Positions 10,001 to 18,627 of a stretch of 64,000 nucleotides of DNA are shown one piece after another. This DNA comes from Myroides sp. NP-2 (GTDB taxonomy: Bacteria; Bacteroidota; Bacteroidia; Flavobacteriales; Flavobacteriaceae). The notes beneath the pieces are model-generated. The model saw only the letters and a list, made by a program, of their open reading frames with translations, was not told the DNA's origin and searched no databases. The DNA is taken from positions 1 to 64,000 of the forward strand of contig NZ_JACHTD010000014.1 of NCBI RefSeq assembly GCF_014145665.1. The letters run 5' to 3'. Positions within the stretch are counted from its first letter, which is position 1, and every line of letters starts with the position of its first letter. A program made the position numbers and the translations under genes.

Positions 10001-10201
10001 CAACACAATCTCATTCCCGATCGCGTGGTGATCCAAGGACAGCAGGCGTATTTGCTAGATTATAAAACAGGAAAGCCAGAAGAAAAGTACGTCAAGCAGT
10101 TGGAGAAATACGAAAAATCCCTCCTAGCTATGGGCTATGATGTGGTTAAAAAAGTTATTTTATATATGGGAGAGGATGATTTAAATATAATACATTTGTA
10201 A
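7049..10201 (+). CDS. UvrD/AddA-like helicase-nuclease (double-strand break repair)
   Basis: A 1050-residue superfamily 1 helicase with a C-terminal RecB-type nuclease. Walker A is ASAGSGKTHT (residues 14-23); motif II is FIDEFQDT; LVGDPKQSIYRWRGG, MTIHKSKGLEFP and VALTRAEEQLY are later helicase motifs. Near residue 1000 YLLDYKTGK is the PD-(D/E)XK nuclease core. This architecture fits AddA (or RecB-like) that processes double-strand ends for RecA loading. Its expected partner, an AddB-like protein, is at 13001-15760 on the same strand but separated by kbl and an OmpA gene. The start ATG lies about 100 bp from divergent sodA. Confidence 0.88.
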   Translation: MVRQERASFSVYNASAGSGKTHTLVKEYLKIVLMDRSDDAYRKILAITFTNKAVAEMKNRILSCLYAFAQQDTGKKFQPMLDQIVQETGLKEVVIKEKSARIMKHIIHNYAAFDISTIDKFTHKVIRSFAFDLNLPMSFEVSLDSDELLQEAVDSVIAKAGTDQELTKVLIDFSIDKADNDKSWDITRELKEMGALLLNENNRDEIALFDQKTLQDFIGTRDYLRKKIEELTRETQQRGQDIWDLLIDKGVDMKSFSRGTFPNHLLAIINDTDKSTQRKYVEFNEIAILKAAKDRDTIEALLPEVLQQLAHIYQLFAKRLFYQAFLKNITPLSLLNILGIEMQHIQEEKNMLSISQFNAIIHNEIQHQPAPFIYERLGERYRHFFIDEFQDTSVMQWDNLVPLIDNALAGEDFGVKGTLMLVGDPKQSIYRWRGGKAEQFIALSKDDNPFSNPDKEVVVLGKNYRSYAEVIHFNNSFFKEIARFFTQEDYKNIYENQSHQETNAKEGGYVEVQFLDERLIDKENEVDKERLYLEATLAVINKCKAQGFSYSDMVVLTRKRAHGIALANYLTEQEIPILSSDSLLISHATEVRLIMDVLRYIRNKEDKESKSLMLYYIASKREQEAVHNFIEEGLDHTSDASLETWLASKDIYISFDQCRKKSLYEAVEIIVRAFFPAQATSSYVLYFMDIVLERTIKNQYGIGDFILYWEDNNHKFSIPTPEGKNAVQLMTIHKSKGLEFPVVIFPFAEEDYDRSNRDKLWVEFDEADAGIELPKALVDAKREVKEYGALAEELYAQKEQEELLDNINVLYVALTRAEEQLYIITTRDMKVDGEYKNNMSRFFIHYLRQQGLYQEEELVYEFGQPQRLSVASVETLDQNKLIRSVESLFNFNDIKIAEREALMWDTQVGEAIAYGNITHKIMSFIHTDQEVDAAIERALEEGLIVESEKANFRGAIDKIISHPDLRVFFTGGIVYNERMIIGKAQHNLIPDRVVIQGQQAYLLDYKTGKPEEKYVKQLEKYEKSLLAMGYDVVKKVILYMGEDDLNIIHL

Positions 10202-10233
10202 AAGAGTATAGTTAACGCTTAAAAAGAGTAAGT

Positions 10234-11427
10234 ATGTACGGAAAAATTAAAGACCATTTACAACAAGAGTTGAAGTCAATTGAAGACAATGGTTTATTTA
10301 AAAAAGAGAGAATTATTACTTCGCCACAAGGAGCAGAAATTACAGTTTCTACAGGAAAAAAAGTATTGAATTTTTGTGCGAATAACTATTTAGGGCTATC
10401 CTCACATCCAGAGGTAGTGCAAGCGGCGAAAGACACGTTAGATACCCATGGTTTTGGGATGTCTTCTGTTCGATTTATCTGTGGGACACAAGATATTCAC
10501 AAACAATTAGAAGCTACTATTGCTGATTTCTACGGCACAGAGGATACGATTTTATATGCAGCAGCATTTGATGCAAATGGAGGTGTTTTTGAACCTTTGT
10601 TGGGAGCAGAAGATGCTATTATTTCAGACAGTTTGAACCACGCGTCTATTATTGATGGTGTTCGTTTGTGTAAAGCTGCGCGTTACCGTTATGAGAATAA
10701 CGATATGGCTGATTTGGAACAACAGTTAATTAAGGCTAACGAAGCGGGGCATCGCTTTAAAATTATCGTAACAGACGGGGTATTTTCTATGGATGGATTG
10801 GTAGCTCCTTTGGATAAGATCTGTGACTTAGCGGATAAATACGATGCCTTGGTCATGGTTGATGAGTGTCATGCAGCTGGATTTATTGGAGCAACAGGAA
10901 AAGGAACTTTAGAAGCGAAAAAAGTAATGGGACGCGTAGATATTATTACGGGAACTTTAGGAAAAGCTTTAGGTGGTGCCATGGGTGGATATACAACAGG
11001 TAAAAAAGAGATCATTGAGCTGTTGAGACAGCGCTCACGTCCTTATTTATTCTCCAATTCACTTGCGCCAATGATAGTAGGAGCTTCATTGAAAGTATTC
11101 GAATTATTGCAGAAAGACACCAAATTACGCGATCAATTAGAGTGGAATACCAATTATTTCAAAGCAGGAATGAAAAAAGCGGGCTTTGATTTTATCGATG
11201 GAGATTCGGCTATTGTGCCTGTTATGTTGTACGATGCGAAGCTGTCTCAGGAGATGGCTGACCGCTTATTACAGCATGGGGTTTATGTGATTGGATTCTT
11301 CTATCCTGTTGTACCTCAGGGGAAAGCGAGAATTAGAGTGCAATTGTCTGCTGCACATACGCAAGCACATCTAGATCATGCGATTGCGGCCTTTACAACA
11401 GTAGGAAAAGAATTGAACGTGATTTAA
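10234..11427 (+). CDS. kbl: Glycine C-acetyltransferase (2-amino-3-ketobutyrate CoA ligase)
   Basis: A 397-residue PLP enzyme of the alpha-oxoamine synthase family, the usual length for Kbl. [15 protein letters not shown] is the N-terminal signature, [11 protein letters not shown] contains the PLP-contacting Asp and His, and [14 protein letters not shown] carries the PLP-binding lysine. It converts 2-amino-3-ketobutyrate and CoA to glycine and acetyl-CoA in threonine breakdown. No threonine dehydrogenase lies next to it. It begins 32 bp after the AddA-like gene and may be co-transcribed with it. Confidence 0.9.
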   Translation: MYGKIKDHLQQELKSIEDNGLFKKERIITSPQGAEITVSTGKKVLNFCANNYLGLSSHPEVVQAAKDTLDTHGFGMSSVRFICGTQDIHKQLEATIADFYGTEDTILYAAAFDANGGVFEPLLGAEDAIISDSLNHASIIDGVRLCKAARYRYENNDMADLEQQLIKANEAGHRFKIIVTDGVFSMDGLVAPLDKICDLADKYDALVMVDECHAAGFIGATGKGTLEAKKVMGRVDIITGTLGKALGGAMGGYTTGKKEIIELLRQRSRPYLFSNSLAPMIVGASLKVFELLQKDTKLRDQLEWNTNYFKAGMKKAGFDFIDGDSAIVPVMLYDAKLSQEMADRLLQHGVYVIGFFYPVVPQGKARIRVQLSAAHTQAHLDHAIAAFTTVGKELNVI

Positions 11428-11472
11428 ATATTAACTTTTTTTAGCAAATCACAATAATTGTTAAGAATAAAA

Positions 11473-11503
11473 TTTGTTAACTACACATATAATTGTATTT
11501 TTG
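11473..11503 (+). promoter_or_regulatory. Strong Bacteroidota promoter of the OmpA gene
   Basis: TTTG at 11473-11476 and TATTTTTG at 11496-11503 are separated by exactly 19 bases, a perfect match to the consensus. The start codon is at 11537. Confidence 0.85.
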
Positions 11504-11536
11504 TTTTAACATTACAATAAATAGAAAAATAAAGTT

Positions 11537-12928
11537 ATGAAACATCTCAACAAATTAATTGCAGCGGCAATATTATGTGCGGGTCTTTCGACTCAGGCGC
11601 AAGATGCTGACCATCCGTGGGCTGTAACTATTGGTGCGAATGCTGTAAACACTAAAGTTAGTTCAGCTAAAGGGTTTTCACACAGAATGGGAGGTTATTT
11701 CCAAACGTCAGATTGGAACATTTTACCTTCAGTTTCTTACCTAAATGTATCAAGATACTTAGGTGATGGATTTTCATTAGGTGTTGTAGGATCAGTGAAT
11801 AAAATTGATAAATTCATTTCCAAAGAGTCAGAAGGCTACTTCAAGTACAATCCTGGAGATTTATCATACTACGGAATTGATGCAGAAGTTAAGTATAGCT
11901 TCAAAGAAATTTTGAACACTAAAGTTGTTGATCCATTCGTATTAGTTGGAGGGGGATATACTTTTATGGGAGATGCAAGTACAGGAACTGTTAACGGAGG
12001 TTTAGGATTAAACATCTGGTTTACTGAAAACATTGCATTAACATTCCAATCAACGTATAAGCATTCATTTGACGATACAAGAATTCCAGATGTTGATGTG
12101 GCGGGCCACATGCAACACTTCGCAGGTATTCGTTTCCAATTTGGTGGAAAAGATACAGATGGAGATGGAATCTTAGATAAATACGATGAGTGTCCAGATG
12201 TTCCAGGATTAGCAGAATTCAACGGATGTCCTGATACAGACGGAGATGGTATTCCTGATCATTTAGATGAGTGTCCAGATGTTCCAGGATTAGCAGAATT
12301 CAACGGATGTCCTGATACAGACGGAGATGGTATTCCTGATCATTTAGATGAGTGTCCAGATGTTCCTGGATTAGCAGAATTCAACGGATGTCCTGATACA
12401 GACGGTGACGGTGTGCCAGATCATAAAGATGAGTGTCCTGAAGTTCCTGGTCCAAAAGAAAACAAAGGTTGTCCTTGGCCAGATAGAGACGGAGACGGAG
12501 TGCCTGATCATTTAGACGATTGTCCAGATGTTCCTGGTCCAGCTTCTAACAGAGGATGTCCTGAAATTAAAGAAGAGCAAGTGAAACAACTGAACGACTA
12601 TGGAAAAACAATCTTATTCCATACAGGTAAGTTTACTTTCCAAGATGCTTCTTACACTGTGTTAGATAACATCGTGAAAATTATGAAAGAATTCCCTACT
12701 GCTAAATTCCACATCGCTGGATATACTGACAGTACAGGTTCTGACAAAGTAAACGTTCCATTATCTGACAACAGAGCGAATGCAGTTAAAGTTTATTTAA
12801 TTGAAAAAGGTGTTGACGCGAACAGATTAACTTCTAAAGGTTATGGTTCTGAAAACCCAATCGCTTCTAACAAAACTGTTAAAGGACGTGAGTTAAACAG
12901 ACGTGTTGAAATTCAATTACAAAAATAA
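11537..12928 (+). CDS. OmpA-family outer membrane protein with thrombospondin type 3 repeats
   Basis: A 463-residue protein with a signal peptide ([22 protein letters not shown]), an N-terminal beta-barrel of about 180 residues, a calcium-binding thrombospondin type 3 region from about residue 206 to 345 built of [19 protein letters not shown] units, and a C-terminal OmpA domain ([20 protein letters not shown] ... [10 protein letters not shown]) that binds peptidoglycan. Expected to be an abundant outer-membrane anchor, consistent with its near-consensus promoter and strong terminator. It separates the two recombination nuclease genes but has no evident functional tie to them. Confidence 0.92.
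   Translation: MKHLNKLIAAAILCAGLSTQAQDADHPWAVTIGANAVNTKVSSAKGFSHRMGGYFQTSDWNILPSVSYLNVSRYLGDGFSLGVVGSVNKIDKFISKESEGYFKYNPGDLSYYGIDAEVKYSFKEILNTKVVDPFVLVGGGYTFMGDASTGTVNGGLGLNIWFTENIALTFQSTYKHSFDDTRIPDVDVAGHMQHFAGIRFQFGGKDTDGDGILDKYDECPDVPGLAEFNGCPDTDGDGIPDHLDECPDVPGLAEFNGCPDTDGDGIPDHLDECPDVPGLAEFNGCPDTDGDGVPDHKDECPEVPGPKENKGCPWPDRDGDGVPDHLDDCPDVPGPASNRGCPEIKEEQVKQLNDYGKTILFHTGKFTFQDASYTVLDNIVKIMKEFPTAKFHIAGYTDSTGSDKVNVPLSDNRANAVKVYLIEKGVDANRLTSKGYGSENPIASNKTVKGRELNRRVEIQLQK
12152..12475 (+). repeat. 81-bp repeats encoding thrombospondin type 3 units
   Basis: Units begin at 12152, 12233, 12314 and 12395, an exact 81-bp (27-residue) period. The second and third are almost identical at DNA level; the fourth is diverged, and a fifth degenerate copy follows to about 12560. 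Each unit has an Asp-rich calcium loop and two cysteines. Confidence 0.88.
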
Positions 12929-12952
12929 TTGAACGAAATAATATCAAGATAG

Positions 12953-12987
12953 AAAAGGGCTTCGAGTATTCGAAGCCCTTTTTTTAT
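12953..12987 (+). terminator. Strong terminator after the OmpA gene
   Basis: GGGCTTCGA pairs perfectly with TCGAAGCCC, flanked by A and T runs, followed by seven T residues. Confidence 0.92.
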
Positions 12988-13000
12988 TACCTTTAGTCAC

Positions 13001-15760
13001 ATGAGTCAACAACATTTTTTATATCGATTAAGTGAAGAAATAAAGCAGAATTTCCCTTCTTCTATGCATAATTTAGTTGTGGTATTGCCCAACAAAAGAG
13101 CAAAGATCTTCCTGCTCGAACAGCTGAAGCAATTTTATGATCACAGCGTTTTTGCGCCCAGTATTATCAGTATTGAGGAGTTAGTGCAGGACATTGCCCA
13201 ACTTCGTGCTATTGATTCAATTGAACTATTGTTTGAGTTCTATCACGTTTATAAAAAATTAGTAGGCGATAAAGCGGAAGACTTTGATTATTTTGTCAAC
13301 TGGGCTCGTATGTTGTTACAAGATTTTAATGAGGTGGATCGCTATTTGTTAAATCCAACCCACGTTTTTAGCTATTTAAAAGATATTGAAGATATCAACC
13401 ATTGGGCGGTAAACGTTGATAAGCAAACGGATTTAATCAAAAATTACCTGCAGTTTTGGGAGCAAATCCCGCTGTATTACACCGCGCTTTATGAGTATTT
13501 GCTAGAAAAAAAGATAGGCTATCAAGGGATGATTTATCGGGAAGCAGTTGAGAGACATCGCGGTTTTTTGAGCGCCCAAGACAATCAGTACTACTTTGCG
13601 GGATTCAATGCCTTAAATGCCGCTGAAGAAGTAATTATCCAACACTTTCTAGTCGAAGGTAAAGCCCGTGTATTTTGGGATATTGACGAGGTATTTCTCC
13701 ATGATCCTTATCACGATGCTGGCTTGTTTTTGAGGAGAATTAAACAAAGATGGCCCTACTATGAAAATCACCCTTTTGAGTGGATAACTGCTCATTTTTC
13801 AGAAAAAAAGAACATAGAAATTATTCAAACCCCTAAAAGTGTTGGTCAGGCTAAGATTGTTGGAGGGGTGATTGAACAGGCCTTAGCTAATGGTACGGCT
13901 TTGGACCAAATCGCAGTTGTGTTAGGCGATGAAAATTTGTTGCAACCTGTTTTATACGGCTTGCCAGATGCTGTGAGTAGTTTAAATATTACTATGGGCT
14001 ATAGCGGAAACAGCAGTCCTGTGCAATTGTTTTTGAATAAAGTATTCAAAATGCACTTGGCAGCAGTTCGCCGTGGAGGAAAACAGTATGTGTTTTACTA
14101 TAGAGACGTCTTAGAAGTGTTGACAAGCCCAGTTATGGAAGGCTTGTTCGACGTTGATGCTGTGGTGTCAGAAATCCAGAAAAAGAACTTGACATTTTTC
14201 TCTTTTGATCGATTTGAATCCTGGATGAAAGTTAGTGATACAGCTGAAAAAAGACTTGTTTTTGACGCTTGGAGCAGCAAATCACCTGCGGATATCTTAA
14301 AGGGATTAGTTGCTTTGATCATCTTAGTTAAAAATAAACTCGAAGTAGATAGTCAACAAAATCGTTTGATGAAAACCTTTTTGTTCACGACTTATAATCT
14401 GCTTAATCGTCTGTTGTCGTATTGTGAAAAATACCCGTTTATTCACTCCATTGAATTGCTTTATGTTTTGTATAAGCAAATCATGGATATGAGTGAGGTT
14501 TCTTTTGAAGGTGATCCTTTAGAAGGGTTGCAAATTATGGGGATTTTAGAGAGTAGGGTGTTGGATTTTGATACGGTGATTGTCACTTCGGTCAACGAGG
14601 GAAAATTTCCTTCAGGCAAAACACAACAATCCTTTATTCCTTATGATGTAAAAAGAGAATTGGGTTTACCTACCTACAAAGAAAAAGATGCGATTTACAG
14701 CTTTCACTTCTACCATTTACTCTTGCGTGCTAAACAGGTGTATTTGATCTATAATTCCCAGGCAGAAGGGATAGATGCTGGAGAGAAGAGTCGATTTTTA
14801 GCACAACTTGAAATGGAAAAGCAACCGGCACATCAAATATCTACAGTGACCTATTCCGCTTATTTGCCTGATAAAGCCTATGTCCCTATTTCCATTGCGA
14901 AATCAGAAGTGTTAATGGATAAATTGAAGGAAATTGCTACGGTAAAAGGGTTTTCACCTTCGGCTCTAACAGCCTATTTGCGCAATCCTCTACAGTTTTA
15001 TGTGCAACAAGTATTGCGCATTCGCGAAGTAGAAGAGGTGGAAGAAAGCGTAGCGTTGAATACGCTAGGGACGATTATTCACAACGCGCTAGAAAACTTG
15101 TATCAACCTTATGTTGGACAAGTAATAGATGTTGGCATGATCAAAGCAATTCAACGGATAGCAGATGAAGAAGTTCAAAAGCAGTTTGAAGAAATTTACA
15201 ACAGCGACAAGGAAAAAATGGGAAAAAACCTCCTAGCTTTTGAGGTTGCAAAACGCAATGTCTATCATTTCTTGCGCGAAGAATTAAAAGGATTAGAACA
15301 AGGAGATGAGGTGAAGTTACTCGCCTTGGAAACAAGATTAGAACACGTGTTGGAAGACAGTCGTCTGCCTTATCCGATTAAATTATTTGGCTTTGTCGAC
15401 CGCATTGAGAGTAGAAATGGAACGATCCGTGTGATTGATTATAAAACGGGAAAAGTAGAAGCGAATCAAGTCAAGCTCTCACAATGGGAGGGATTAACTA
15501 CTCACTTAAAGAACGATAAGATTATTCAGCTGCTCTGTTATGCTTTGATGTATGCTGATCAAAATAACGTAGCCTCTTTAGAGGCGGGGATTTATTCTTT
15601 TAAAAATCGCCGAGAAGGATTTTTATTTTTTGGTGTGCGGGAAGGAAGAACTGTTGACCATGCAATTACACCAGCTGTTTTAGCTTCTTTTAGAGAGGAA
15701 TTGATCGAATTGATTTTGCTTATTTTGGATCGAGAGACCCCATTTGTTGAAACCATATAA
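13001..15760 (+). CDS. AddB-like PD-(D/E)XK nuclease
   Basis: A 919-residue protein with the layout of an AddB-type subunit: a degenerate helicase-like N-terminal region (VVLPNKRAKIFLLEQL, where a Walker A would normally be), a middle region with IMGILESRVLDFDTVIVTSVNEGKFP, typical of inactivated SF1 motifs, and a C-terminal nuclease with VIDYKTGK near residue 812. LTAYLRNPLQFYVQQVLRI is the cysteine-poor counterpart of the iron-sulphur region of AddB. It probably pairs with the protein of 7049-10201. TACCTTTA at 12988-12995 is only five bases from the ATG and resembles a -7 element, so transcription may begin almost at the start codon; this is weak evidence. Confidence 0.82.
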   Translation: MSQQHFLYRLSEEIKQNFPSSMHNLVVVLPNKRAKIFLLEQLKQFYDHSVFAPSIISIEELVQDIAQLRAIDSIELLFEFYHVYKKLVGDKAEDFDYFVNWARMLLQDFNEVDRYLLNPTHVFSYLKDIEDINHWAVNVDKQTDLIKNYLQFWEQIPLYYTALYEYLLEKKIGYQGMIYREAVERHRGFLSAQDNQYYFAGFNALNAAEEVIIQHFLVEGKARVFWDIDEVFLHDPYHDAGLFLRRIKQRWPYYENHPFEWITAHFSEKKNIEIIQTPKSVGQAKIVGGVIEQALANGTALDQIAVVLGDENLLQPVLYGLPDAVSSLNITMGYSGNSSPVQLFLNKVFKMHLAAVRRGGKQYVFYYRDVLEVLTSPVMEGLFDVDAVVSEIQKKNLTFFSFDRFESWMKVSDTAEKRLVFDAWSSKSPADILKGLVALIILVKNKLEVDSQQNRLMKTFLFTTYNLLNRLLSYCEKYPFIHSIELLYVLYKQIMDMSEVSFEGDPLEGLQIMGILESRVLDFDTVIVTSVNEGKFPSGKTQQSFIPYDVKRELGLPTYKEKDAIYSFHFYHLLLRAKQVYLIYNSQAEGIDAGEKSRFLAQLEMEKQPAHQISTVTYSAYLPDKAYVPISIAKSEVLMDKLKEIATVKGFSPSALTAYLRNPLQFYVQQVLRIREVEEVEESVALNTLGTIIHNALENLYQPYVGQVIDVGMIKAIQRIADEEVQKQFEEIYNSDKEKMGKNLLAFEVAKRNVYHFLREELKGLEQGDEVKLLALETRLEHVLEDSRLPYPIKLFGFVDRIESRNGTIRVIDYKTGKVEANQVKLSQWEGLTTHLKNDKIIQLLCYALMYADQNNVASLEAGIYSFKNRREGFLFFGVREGRTVDHAITPAVLASFREELIELILLILDRETPFVETI

Positions 15761-15790
15761 AAAAAGCGAGAAGATTCTTCTCGCTTTTTT
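15761..15790. terminator. Bidirectional terminator between convergent genes
   Basis: AAAAAGCGAGAAGA pairs with TTCTTCTCGCTTTTT in a long stem with A and T runs on either side, between the convergent AddB-like and hydrolase genes. Confidence 0.88.
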
Positions 15791-15801
15791 AGTACTATGA
15801 G

Positions 15802-16590
15802 TTAGCCTTTTACTTGCTCGGTTAAAAGCTGTAATAGGGCTTCTTTTTGTTCGATGTGAAGCATGTGGCCTCCTGCTAAGGTTGTGATACTTGCGTTTGT
15901 TCCATTAACTTGTTCTCGCGTTTCTTCATAAGGCATAACAGGATCGTCTTTCCCCAATACAAAAGCAATTGAATAGGGAGCAAAGTGGAGGAGTACTTCT
16001 CTGTCAATTCTCGTTTTCATGCCTTCTAGTGCCGCAATGACGCCTTGGGTTGGTGTTTTCAATGCCTCTTCTCTTGTGTGATCAATCGCTTTTTGGTGTA
16101 AAGGCCTGATACTATCGCTAAAGAGGTTGTTGATAGCCATGTTGATAAAAACCGGTGCATTTCTCTTAATCAAATCAATGGCTCGATTCCTATTTTCCAC
16201 GCGTTCGGGACTATCTGCACGTGCAGTAGAGTTAATTAATACCATGTTTTTTACCATATCAGGATATAGTTCTGCAAAAGCAAGCGAAACATATCCCCCC
16301 ATTGAGTGGCCAATAAGAGTAACTTTTTTTAATTTGAGTTGTGAAACTACGGCATGAACAGCATCTGCCATGTCTTCCATAGTGTGAATATACCCCAAGC
16401 AACCAGTTTCGCCATGACCCAATAAATCCAAACTAATTACGCGATATTTAGCGGAAAAGTGATCCATATAATCTGTCCACATCTTAGCGTTTTCCAAGAA
16501 GCCGTGTAAAAAGATCAATGCATTTCCTTTGCCGCTGTCATAGTAATTGATTGGAATGTTTTTGTATATCAGCGATTTTTGAATCATCAT
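15802..16590 (-). CDS. Alpha/beta-fold hydrolase
   Basis: A 262-residue alpha/beta hydrolase. FLHGFLENAKMW is the oxyanion-hole HG motif, TLIGHSMGGYVSLAF the nucleophile elbow (GHSMG, catalytic Ser), VLGKDDPVMPYEE the acid position and AGGHMLHIEQ the catalytic His. No signal peptide, so cytoplasmic. The substrate is unknown; the family includes esterases, BioH-like and MenH-like enzymes. It is monocistronic, with no neighbours in a shared pathway. The ATG at 16590 is followed in frame by a second possible ATG one codon later. Confidence 0.88.
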   Translation of the reverse strand: MMIQKSLIYKNIPINYYDSGKGNALIFLHGFLENAKMWTDYMDHFSAKYRVISLDLLGHGETGCLGYIHTMEDMADAVHAVVSQLKLKKVTLIGHSMGGYVSLAFAELYPDMVKNMVLINSTARADSPERVENRNRAIDLIKRNAPVFINMAINNLFSDSIRPLHQKAIDHTREEALKTPTQGVIAALEGMKTRIDREVLLHFAPYSIAFVLGKDDPVMPYEETREQVNGTNASITTLAGGHMLHIEQKEALLQLLTEQVKG

Positions 16591-16714
16591 TTGTGTTTTG
16601 TTGAGTCAGCAAAAGTACAGGATGCAAAAGGAAAAAAAAACTTTCTTTCAGATAAATCCGCTCTAGCTATGGCGGTTTTTTATTTTTATCTATTCTAAAT
16701 TACTGAAATAGAAT

Positions 16715-16722
16715 TATCTTTG
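16715..16722 (+). promoter_or_regulatory. Candidate -7 element for the ChaN-like gene
   Basis: TATCTTTG matches TAnnTTTG 23 bases before the ATG at 16746. No convincing -33 element. Confidence 0.5.
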
Positions 16723-16745
16723 AGGCAGATAAAAACATAGGTCAT

Positions 16746-17600
16746 ATGAAATATATTTACAGCGTATTATTCGCTTTAGTGGTAGGAACGGTTTTCGCAG
16801 GAGAAGGGCTGCCTTATCAAATTTACAATGCAAAAGGTAAGAAAGTAACGTATAAACAAATGATCAAGCAGTTGACAAAGTCTGATGTTGTGCTGTTTGG
16901 TGAATACCACAATAACTCGTTGGGGCATTGGTTGCAATTAAAAGTGACTGAAAGTTTGGGAGAGCAGCAAGATTTGGTTTTAGGTGCGGAGATGTTTGAA
17001 GCAGATAATCAAGAAGGGTTGACAAATTACGTCAGCGGCGATATGCAAGAAGAAGAGTTCACTCAAGCCGTTCGTTTGTGGAATAATTACAAAGGGGATT
17101 ACCGTCCTTTAGTCGAATATGCAAAAGCAAAGCGCTTTCCTTTTATAGCGACAAATGTACCACGTCGCTATGCGAGTTTATTGTATAAAGGAGGAGTGGA
17201 AGCACTAGATACCTTAGGCGTAGATGAAAAAGCGTGGATTGCTCCTTTGCCTTTTCCTTATGATCCAGAATTGCCAGGTTATAAAGAGATGTTGACGATG
17301 TTTGAATCGGATCACGTCAATGAAAATTTGCCTAAAGCACAAGCGATTAAAGACGCAACTATGGCGCATTTTATTCAGGCTAATAAGGAGGAAAACAAAT
17401 TGTTCATACACTATAATGGCTCTTACCACAGCAACAACTATGAGGGGATCTATTGGTATTTGAATCACTATGCGCCCCAACTTAAAGTGACGACAATTAC
17501 TATGGTAGAAGGCGATAATGTAGGTAATTTCGAAAAACTCAATCTTGGATTGGCCGACTTTATTCTTGTTATAGATGCGAATATTTTAAAGTCGTTTTAG
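16746..17600 (+). CDS. ChaN-family (haem-binding/Tiki superfamily) secreted protein
   Basis: A 284-residue protein with a signal peptide (MKYIYSVLFALVVGTVFAG). VVLFGEYHNNSLGHWLQL matches the conserved GExH motif of the ChaN/EreA-like Tiki superfamily; LGAEMFEADNQEGLTNYV and the later KDATMAHFI and HYNGSYHS segments are further family blocks. ChaN of Campylobacter is an iron-regulated haem-binding lipoprotein; here there is no lipobox cysteine, so periplasmic localisation is inferred. It is a single gene between the hydrolase and the sdh operon. Haem binding or a metal-dependent hydrolase role are both possible. Confidence 0.8.
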   Translation: MKYIYSVLFALVVGTVFAGEGLPYQIYNAKGKKVTYKQMIKQLTKSDVVLFGEYHNNSLGHWLQLKVTESLGEQQDLVLGAEMFEADNQEGLTNYVSGDMQEEEFTQAVRLWNNYKGDYRPLVEYAKAKRFPFIATNVPRRYASLLYKGGVEALDTLGVDEKAWIAPLPFPYDPELPGYKEMLTMFESDHVNENLPKAQAIKDATMAHFIQANKEENKLFIHYNGSYHSNNYEGIYWYLNHYAPQLKVTTITMVEGDNVGNFEKLNLGLADFILVIDANILKSF

Positions 17601-17715
17601 AATGTTATAAAAAAAAACACTATTTAGTCTTAAATCTAGTTTGGCAATACTTTTTTTTTAAATAAAATAATGTAAAATACTTTGTTTATATTGAGTATAA
17701 ATAGATGTGTACGCA

Positions 17716-17746
17716 TTGTAGATAACGTTAATTAGGTGTATTTTTG
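17716..17746 (+). promoter_or_regulatory. Promoter of the sdhCAB operon
   Basis: TTG at 17716-17718 and TATTTTTG at 17739-17746 are 20 bases apart. The sdhC start is at 17783, giving a leader of about 30 bases. Confidence 0.75.
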
Positions 17747-17782
17747 AGAGATTTTTTCAAGAAAAACAATTAAAATTACATT

Positions 17783-18610
17783 ATGGCAAAATCTGCACTT
17801 TTAAAGTCATCCATTGCAAAGAAATATTGGATGTCTCTTACGGGGTTATTTTTATGCTTGTTTTTAGTTGGTCACTTGGTAGGGAATCTTCAGTTGATTT
17901 TTGGGGATGCCTCAAAATTCAACGAGTATGCCTTGTTCATGACGACTAATCCAGCGGTAAAAGTATTATCTTATGTAACGTATATATCAATCCTTTTTCA
18001 CGCGATTGATGGTATAGTTCTAACAATTCAAAACAAAAAAGCTCGTCCGATCGGATACGCGAAGAACAACGCTGCTGCAAACAGTAAATGGGCTTCTCGT
18101 AACATGGCGGTATTGGGGACTTTATTGTTGGTTTTCATCGTAACACACATGGTTAATTTTTGGGCGAAAATGCACTTTTCGGCTATGCCATTGCAAACAA
18201 TTGAAGTGACAATTGAAGGGCAAGAAGAGCCAGTTATGATTTACAAAACAGTTCAAGAGCAACCAATCGATGTTAGAGCGGTTGAAATGGGACAGTTGGA
18301 AATTAAAGGAACTGCGTTTTACCAAAAAGGGACAGATTTAAAAATTGCAGATGGTTACAAAGATTTACATAAAATTACTGTTGAGTTTTTCAAAGATCCT
18401 TCAACGGGATTGATTAGCACAATTTTATATGTAATCGCAATGATTGTTCTTGGATTCCATTTATCTCATGGTTTTGCAAGTGCATTCCAATCTTTAGGGG
18501 TAAATAATCCAAAGTATAACTGTTTGATTAAAGGCATTGGCTACTTATTTGCCTATTTAGTTCCTGCTTTGTTCGCAATCATTCCATTATACATTCACTT
18601 TATTAAATAG
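17783..18610 (+). CDS. sdhC: Succinate dehydrogenase cytochrome b subunit, with extended loop
   Basis: A 275-residue membrane anchor of the Bacteroidota type, with five hydrophobic segments. Histidines for haem b lie in VGHLVGNL (TM1), LFHAIDGI (TM2), IVTHMVNFW (TM3) and [10 protein letters not shown] (TM4). It anchors SdhAB and passes electrons to menaquinone. Between TM3 and TM4 there is a hydrophilic stretch of about 70 residues ([20 protein letters not shown] and on); homologues I recall are about 220-230 residues with a much shorter loop, so roughly 50 residues are extra. First gene of sdhCAB. Confidence 0.88.
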   Translation: MAKSALLKSSIAKKYWMSLTGLFLCLFLVGHLVGNLQLIFGDASKFNEYALFMTTNPAVKVLSYVTYISILFHAIDGIVLTIQNKKARPIGYAKNNAAANSKWASRNMAVLGTLLLVFIVTHMVNFWAKMHFSAMPLQTIEVTIEGQEEPVMIYKTVQEQPIDVRAVEMGQLEIKGTAFYQKGTDLKIADGYKDLHKITVEFFKDPSTGLISTILYVIAMIVLGFHLSHGFASAFQSLGVNNPKYNCLIKGIGYLFAYLVPALFAIIPLYIHFIK

Positions 18611-18627
18611 TCCTAAAGAAATTGATT

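Noticed and set aside
18622-18627. TTG start for sdhA two codons upstream
   Set aside because: The ATG at 18628 gives a normal N-terminus.
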